Shown piece after piece: positions 6,559 to 9,869 of a stretch of 9,869 nucleotides of DNA. This DNA is from an uncultured Methanobrevibacter sp. (GTDB lineage Archaea > Methanobacteriota > Methanobacteria > Methanobacteriales > Methanobacteriaceae): contig NZ_ONER01000053.1 in the NCBI RefSeq assembly GCF_900316895.1, positions 1-9,869 on the forward strand. The letters run 5' to 3'. Each line of letters opens with the position of its first letter. The first letter of the stretch is position 1. The position numbers and the translations under genes were made by a program. The notes under the pieces were generated by a model. It made no database searches and was not told the origin of the DNA. It saw only the letters and a list, made by a program, of their open reading frames with translations.

Positions 6559-7356
6559 TTAGTATTTTACGCCTGAAGCGTCCCTTCTGTATTTTGCAAA
6601 TTCAGTGATTTGTGATATCTTGTCATTTTCAAAAACAGGCCCTTCAACACAGATTCTCCAGCCTTCACTGTCAACACAACATTGACCACACACTCCTAGT
6701 GCGCATTTCATATATCTTTCGAGAGAATATTGGCCAGTTATTCCTGCATCTTCAAGGATATCAAAGATTCCCTTCATCATTATCTCAGGTCCGCAGACAA
6801 ATGCAAAATCATAAGTCGAATCTTCAAGCAAATCGCTAAGACAATTTGTTGCAAAACCTTCAAATCCGAAACTTCCATCATCAGTACATGGATAAACACT
6901 GACGCCCAATTTTTCAAGTGAATCCAAAAACAACAGCTCATCCTTAGTTTGTGCAGCTGAAATTACACTGACATCATTGTTTTTTGCCAAATCACTGGCT
7001 ATGGCATTGATTGGAGCCATACCAACTCCACCACCGATAGCTATGATTTTTTTGCCTTCAAATGAGTTGTCAAAACCATGCCCATAACTGCCTCTAACAC
7101 CAATCTGATCGCCTATTTTTAAATCATGCAACTGGGAGGTGAACTCCCCGATGTTTTTAACAGTTATTGCAAGCTCATCATCATTAATTTGCGAAATGGA
7201 CATTGGCTTTTCATTATTGAAATTCCAAATCATCAGAAATTCACCGGGATTAGGTTTTCCAAGTGTTTCAAAATCCCAATCGAATTTGAAAGTTTTGATA
7301 GTAGGAGTTTCAGTGACAATTTCTGTAATTTCAACTATTTTCGGTTCATTAATCAT
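6559..7356 (-). CDS. pyrK: Dihydroorotate dehydrogenase electron transfer subunit (PyrK)
   Basis: Passes electrons from dihydroorotate oxidation in PyrD, through FMN, a [2Fe-2S] cluster and FAD, to NAD+. I start it at the ATG at 7356, giving 265 residues, because GGTGGGG sits 7 bases upstream and the N-terminus then matches the ferredoxin-reductase fold; the ATG at 7401 would add 15 atypical residues deep inside pyrD. Residues 1-98 form the FAD-binding barrel with KPMSIS at 50-55. Residues 102-205 form the nucleotide-binding domain with IAIGGGVGMAPI and CGPEIMM. The cluster motif is C218-x4-C223-x2-C226-x9-C236, followed by the usual EGPVF. The start overlaps the end of pyrD by 8 bases, so translation is probably coupled. 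The last Cys spacing is shorter than the x14 I recall for the Lactococcus enzyme. The gene pair makes the assignment firm. Confidence 0.93.
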   Translation of the reverse strand: MINEPKIVEITEIVTETPTIKTFKFDWDFETLGKPNPGEFLMIWNFNNEKPMSISQINDDELAITVKNIGEFTSQLHDLKIGDQIGVRGSYGHGFDNSFEGKKIIAIGGGVGMAPINAIASDLAKNNDVSVISAAQTKDELLFLDSLEKLGVSVYPCTDDGSFGFEGFATNCLSDLLEDSTYDFAFVCGPEIMMKGIFDILEDAGITGQYSLERYMKCALGVCGQCCVDSEGWRICVEGPVFENDKISQITEFAKYRRDASGVKY

Positions 7357-8254
7357 GTGCAATCCCCACCATTTCATCAATTGAAGAATAACCCTTATCA
7401 TTCATGAATTCTTCCAATCCTTTGTTGATTCTACTGAATACCTCTACACCTTCGTCCATTATTGCAGTACCTATCTGAACTGCACGGGCACCTGCAAATA
7501 TAAATTCCACAACATCTTCAAAGGTATAAATTCCTCCAACACCAATCAATGGAATGTCAACAGCTTCATAAACTGAATAGACATTGCTTACAGCAATAGG
7601 CTTTATGGCCTTACCGCTCATTCCTCCAGACTTATGGAAGAGTACCGGTTTTGCAACATCAATGTTGATTTTCATTCCCGGACCCAAAGTGTTGATTAAG
7701 GACAGGCAATCTGCACCGGCATCTTCACAGGTTTTTGCAATCTCAGTGATGTCGGTTACATTAGGTGTCAATTTGGCAATTATAGGTACGTCTGAAGCGT
7801 CTTTTGCAGCCGCTACGATAGTATGGCTCAAATTACAGTCCTGACCTATTGAGGCTCCGTAGCCTTCCATAGCATGAGGACATGAAATGTTGAGTTCAAT
7901 CATGTCAACATGTTCCTGAACTTCCTCCACAAGCTGTGAAAATTCAGAAGGGTTTGCCCCATATATTGAAGCGATAACGACATTATCCTCATGATCAATC
8001 TTTTTCAGTTCTTCCTTGAAATTCTCAACGCCAGGATTTGAAAGGCCAATCGCATTCAGGATTCCTCCATCAACCGCTACGGTTGTAGGGTTAGGATAAC
8101 CCGGATGAGGATTCAGTGAAAATGATTTGGATACGACTCCTCCAGCTCCTGATTTTAAAATCCAATTCATTGATGAGGCATTGCTTCCCATTATTCCTGC
8201 AGCCAGCATCAAGGGATTTCTAAATTCCACTCCACAAACATTTGTTTTTAACAT
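7349..8254 (-). CDS. pyrD: Dihydroorotate dehydrogenase, class 1B catalytic subunit (PyrD)
   Basis: Oxidises dihydroorotate to orotate, the fourth step of de novo UMP synthesis, in the cytosol with bound FMN. The 301 residues form a TIM barrel with the expected motifs in order: NPLMLAAGIMGS (13-24), SKS with K43, NAIGLSNPG (67-75) for substrate binding, LNISCPH with the catalytic base C125 (class 1 enzymes use Cys, class 2 Ser), AKLTPN with K161, INTLGPGMK, GGMSGKAIKP, then phosphate-binding GVGGI (238-242) and QIGTA (260-264). Cys125, together with the adjacent pyrK, marks the class 1B, NAD-linked type. The length is normal. The ATG at 8254 is preceded by GATGAT, a plausible ribosome binding site. 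A 24-base gap separates it from the coiled-coil gene upstream, so both are probably co-transcribed. Confidence 0.96.
   Translation of the reverse strand: MLKTNVCGVEFRNPLMLAAGIMGSNASSMNWILKSGAGGVVSKSFSLNPHPGYPNPTTVAVDGGILNAIGLSNPGVENFKEELKKIDHEDNVVIASIYGANPSEFSQLVEEVQEHVDMIELNISCPHAMEGYGASIGQDCNLSHTIVAAAKDASDVPIIAKLTPNVTDITEIAKTCEDAGADCLSLINTLGPGMKINIDVAKPVLFHKSGGMSGKAIKPIAVSNVYSVYEAVDIPLIGVGGIYTFEDVVEFIFAGARAVQIGTAIMDEGVEVFSRINKGLEEFMNDKGYSSIDEMVGIAHD
7364..7370 (-). promoter_or_regulatory. Ribosome binding site GGTGGGG that fixes the pyrK start
   Basis: Read on the minus strand, GGTGGGG lies 7 bases before the ATG at 7356, inside the last codons of pyrD. It matches the archaeal 16S 3' end complement (GGAGGTGATC family) and supports the shorter, 265-residue PyrK over the start at 7401. 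Confidence 0.7.
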
Positions 8255-8278
8255 ACTATCATCTTTGTAATTAATTGT

Positions 8279-8818
8279 TTAATTAGTTTTTGTAAATTTA
8301 TCAATGATTTCCTGATATTTTTCATTCTGCAATTTCAAACTTATTATATTGGTTTTATGGGATTTTACTGTTTCTTCATTTGATTTAATCAGATTTGCAA
8401 TTTGCTCATCCTGCTTTTGTATTATGGCATCCTTTTGGGCAAGCAAATCCTCATATGTTTTAGAGATTCTTTTGAGCTGAACATCCAGATTCTCGGTATT
8501 TCTGCCTAACTGCTCCTTATAGTCATCAATCAGGGACCTCAGATACTTCACCTGGTCGTGCTTGTCCTCGATGATTGATTCCTTTTCTTTAATCTTTTCC
8601 TGCAAGTCATCAAGTTCATTGATTCTTGCCTTGTCGTAATCGATTTTTGTGTCGAGCTTATCCTCCAAATTCTTTTTCTCGTATTTTAATTTGGTGGAAT
8701 AAAGTTTCAGCTTGTTGATCTGCTCATTTTTTTCCTGGAGCTCCATATTGAGCTCATCGATTTCGGCATTCTTAAGTTCCAACTCATATCTTAAATCATC
8801 CAAACTCTCTTTTGACAT
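8279..8818 (-). CDS. Predicted coiled-coil protein of unknown function
   Basis: A 179-residue protein that is almost entirely charged heptads. Leu and Ile recur every three or four residues from LDDLRYELELK at 6-16 through about residue 172, with frequent Glu-Lys pairing and no Pro; a single Gly is at about residue 104. There is no signal peptide, membrane segment or Cys, so it should be cytosolic. I do not recognise a family; resemblance to SMC, kinesin or tropomyosin rods is only shared coiled-coil composition. The ATG is the first in the open frame, with no clear Shine-Dalgarno sequence, which fits a short or absent leader behind the putative promoter at 8848-8858. It is the first gene of the cluster leading to pyrD, pyrK and polB1, 24 bases ahead of pyrD. 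A scaffold role is possible but unsupported. Confidence 0.75.
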   Translation of the reverse strand: MSKESLDDLRYELELKNAEIDELNMELQEKNEQINKLKLYSTKLKYEKKNLEDKLDTKIDYDKARINELDDLQEKIKEKESIIEDKHDQVKYLRSLIDDYKEQLGRNTENLDVQLKRISKTYEDLLAQKDAIIQKQDEQIANLIKSNEETVKSHKTNIISLKLQNEKYQEIIDKFTKTN

Positions 8819-8824
8819 ACAGTT

Positions 8825-8858
8825 AATAGTTTAAATTTCATGATAAAAATAGTTTAAA
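8825..8858 (-). promoter_or_regulatory. Putative promoter of the coiled-coil/pyrDK/polB1 cluster, with duplicated TTTAAACTATT
   Basis: On the minus strand TTTAAACTATT occurs twice, at 8858-8848 and 8835-8825, 23 bases apart. The distal copy is well placed as a TATA box: transcription would start near 8830, leaving a leader of only about ten bases, consistent with the lack of a Shine-Dalgarno site before the ATG at 8818. The proximal copy would start transcripts inside the gene, so it is more likely an accidental or operator-like repeat. Confidence 0.35.
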
Positions 8859-8934
8859 GATATCTTAAAAATTTTTGTAAAAAAAGTTTTAAAAGGAATG
8901 AAGCCAGAATCGAATGAATCCGACCCCATTAATT

Positions 8935-9195
8935 CAATATATTTCACATGTATTGATTAAATTAAATATATGCTAAAAATCATATATATAATTTACTTAT
9001 ATTCTCTGAATATAAACGTAGGAAGGACCCCACTAGAGAGAAAATACCAAAACTCGTTCCTTTGCATTCAACAACTAATTACCGCCCCATAAATCACTCA
9101 TTTAAAGATTATGATAATGATTTTGATGATTTCCAAAGTTAATTCTAAAATAATTTTCCAGTCTTTTTTCATCAAATCACATGTGAAATTAATTG
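8935..9195. repeat. Inverted repeat pair bounding a GC-richer island
   Basis: ATTTCACATGT (8941-8951) is perfectly inverted as ACATGTGAAAT (9179-9189). The similarity extends imperfectly to about 20-25 bases: CAAT sits two bases outside each copy, and GAT follows a few bases inside. No target-site duplication is visible. It could be a decayed small mobile element or a pair of protein-binding palindromes; chance cannot be excluded in such AT-rich DNA. Confidence 0.3.
9002..9142 (+). other. Codon-like open stretch without a start codon (possible gene remnant)
   Basis: The frame from 8966 to a TAA at 9140-9142 is open. From 9002 it reads 46 residues, beginning FSEYKRRKDPTREKIPKL and ending FKDYDNDFDDFQS. 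It is basic then acidic-aromatic, and its base composition is more like coding DNA than the surrounding spacer. There is no ATG, no ribosome binding site, and no recognisable family. The inverted repeat pair encloses it. A decayed gene or element fragment is the best guess; a chance open frame or a structured RNA is also possible. Confidence 0.2.
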
Positions 9196-9247
9196 AGATA
9201 TTTTAAGTCTAAGTGGTCAAAACCTACAATACCTTTATTAAATATCT

Positions 9248-9260
9248 AAATATATAAATT
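9248..9260 (+). promoter_or_regulatory. Putative TATA box for nop5
   Basis: AAATATATAAATT is a good archaeal BRE/TATA match and would start transcription near 9280, giving a leader of about 110 bases. A weaker alternative, TTATTAAA at 9360-9367, would give a nearly leaderless mRNA, which fits the absence of a Shine-Dalgarno site before 9390. The two cannot be separated by eye. Confidence 0.3.
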
Positions 9261-9300
9261 AGACAGCTTAAAAATCTTAAATATTTATTTAAACTTATTA

Positions 9301-9338
9301 AATTGCGTTAAAATGTAAAAATTGCATTGAATATGTAA
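9301..9338 (+). repeat. Imperfect 19-bp tandem repeat upstream of nop5
   Basis: AATTGCGTTAAAATGTAA (9301-9318) is followed at 9320-9338 by AATTGCATTGAATATGTAA, differing by a few bases and one insertion. The word ATTGCGTTAA also recurs inside the gene at 9409-9418. It may be a regulatory tandem site or simply replication slippage. Confidence 0.3.
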
Positions 9339-9389
9339 TTTTTAAAATATTGAAAATGCTTATTAAAAATAAAATAGATAATTAATCTT

Positions 9390-9869
9390 ATGGAATGCTA
9401 TATTACTTATTGCGTTAAGGGATTTCTGGCCTTTAACAGTGAAAACGAATTGATCTCAGAAAAGTTATTTCCCAAAGATGAAATACTAAACAGATTGGCA
9501 GATATCGATGATAAAAAGATTGTGGCTGAAGAATTGGATATAATTGATGAAGTTTCAAAGGATTTTGACGAAATCATTATCGAATCAAACAAGAGAAAAT
9601 CAGATTACAACAATGAAAAAATAACAATCAAAAATCCGAATCCCGCCGGAGAATATCTAAGATGCAATTATGAGGAATTCGGACTGGACAGTGAGGAAAT
9701 AACAGAAATATACAGGAATCTGGCAATTCACAAAATCAAGAAGGAATCAGCTTCCGAAGATAAACATCTGATTCAGGCCATAAATTCCATTGATGAGATT
9801 GATGAAAGCATTTCAAAATTAATCGAGAGAATCAGAGAATGGTATGCATTGTATTTCCCTGAAATGGAT
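9390..9869 (+). CDS. Nop5/Nop56/Nop58-family box C/D sRNP core protein (3' truncated)
   Basis: The archaeal Nop5 protein bridges L7Ae on box C/D guide RNA and fibrillarin, the 2'-O-methyltransferase that modifies rRNA and tRNA. The frame is open from the ATG at 9390 to the window end, giving 160 residues. Residues 1-105 look like the N-terminal fibrillarin-binding domain, starting MECYITYCVKGFLAF. Residues about 115-160 enter the coiled coil and Nop domain, with the strongly diagnostic IREWYALYFPE at 148-158. The start is the first ATG after in-frame stops; there is no clear Shine-Dalgarno site. In Methanobacteriales the fibrillarin gene is expected next to it, but it would lie beyond the window. 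The missing C-terminal half should carry the RNA- and L7Ae-contacting Nop domain. The opposite-strand open frame here is a shadow. Confidence 0.9.
   Translation, partial: MECYITYCVKGFLAFNSENELISEKLFPKDEILNRLADIDDKKIVAEELDIIDEVSKDFDEIIIESNKRKSDYNNEKITIKNPNPAGEYLRCNYEEFGLDSEEITEIYRNLAIHKIKKESASEDKHLIQAINSIDEIDESISKLIERIREWYALYFPEMD

Larger units (their letters stand above)
8819..9389. other. Divergent 571-base AT-rich spacer
   Basis: The spacer lies between the minus-strand cluster and the plus-strand nop5 gene. Most of it is very AT-rich. Two stretches are GC-richer: 8893-8930 and about 9011-9090. Both contain CCCCA blocks (GACCCCATTAA, GACCCCACTAG, CGCCCCATAAA). I see no tRNA or rRNA and no full-length gene. 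It holds putative promoters for both flanking genes, an inverted repeat pair (8935-9195), a codon-like open stretch (9002-9142) and a short tandem repeat (9301-9338), listed separately. Confidence 0.7.

Noticed and set aside
7357..7401. Longer PyrK starting at the ATG at 7401
   Set aside because: It adds 15 residues atypical of the family deep inside pyrD; the ATG at 7356 has GGTGGGG 7 bases upstream and gives the usual N-terminus.
6612..7407. Plus-strand open frames across pyrK and its start
   Set aside because: They are antisense to a well-supported gene and have unlikely composition.
8893..8935. tRNA 3'-half-like stretch (AATCGAATGAATCC)
   Set aside because: No T-stem or acceptor pairing and no 5' half; the similarity is superficial.
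8898..8960. 20-codon ORF beginning MKPESNE
   Set aside because: AAAAGGA is too close to the ATG to act as a ribosome binding site, the ORF is too short, and it is not in frame with the codon-like stretch at 9002-9142.
9122..9176. Possible box C/D guide RNA (TGATGA at 9124-9129, inverted as TCATCA at 9169-9174) next to nop5
   Set aside because: No matching D box (CTGA) at a suitable distance on either strand; the 8-bp inversion alone is weak.
1..9869. CRISPR array, transposase gene, phage or defence genes
   Set aside because: No regularly spaced identical repeats and no recognisable protein of these types anywhere in the window.

Overview
The window looks like chromosomal DNA of a methanogenic archaeon of the order Methanobacteriales, most likely Methanobrevibacter. 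Four things point there: very AT-rich spacers with archaeal TATA-like boxes and poly-T terminators; a large secreted Ig-like adhesin of the type abundant in Methanobrevibacter; a family B DNA polymerase that ends just after motif C, as in the split polymerase (PolB1/PolB2) of Methanothermobacter; and a Nop5-type box C/D sRNP protein. The genus is inferred from gene content, not from a database match.

Layout. Positions 1-86 hold the last 28 codons of an unrecognised plus-strand gene, closed by a hairpin plus poly-T terminator. A 214-base spacer then carries a promoter with direct repeats, a hairpin at the expected 5' end of the mRNA, and a strong ribosome binding site. It leads into a 1129-residue secreted adhesin-like protein (301-3690). 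The adhesin converges on a five-gene minus-strand cluster, with a bidirectional terminator between them (3688-3735). In transcription order the cluster is: a small coiled-coil protein (8818-8279), pyrD (8254-7349), pyrK (7356-6559, overlapping pyrD), an AI-2E-family membrane protein (6543-5521), and the large subunit of split DNA polymerase B (5520-3736, whose ATG directly follows the preceding stop). A 571-base AT-rich divergent spacer (8819-9389) holds putative promoters, short repeats and a GC-richer, codon-like island. From 9390 a plus-strand Nop5/Nop56 gene runs off the window.

How the genes fit together. PyrD and PyrK should form the heterotetrameric, NAD-linked (class 1B) dihydroorotate dehydrogenase of pyrimidine synthesis. 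Close spacing, one overlap and one stop/start junction suggest co-transcription with the polymerase subunit, so nucleotide supply and DNA synthesis may share a transcript. The coiled-coil and AI-2E-family proteins have no role that can be read from sequence.

The most distinctive feature is the adhesin. It is acidic just after the signal peptide and carries about 50 N-glycosylation sequons before residue 821 and none after it. Its four C-terminal Ig-like repeats become steadily more lysine-rich, until the last has 34 Lys and no Asp or Glu. This suggests a glycosylated outer stalk held to the wall by a polycationic end. I found no clear, wholly new multi-gene system; the best leads are this adhesin architecture, the stop-codon-overlapping hairpin terminators, and the inverted-repeat-bounded island near 8935-9195.
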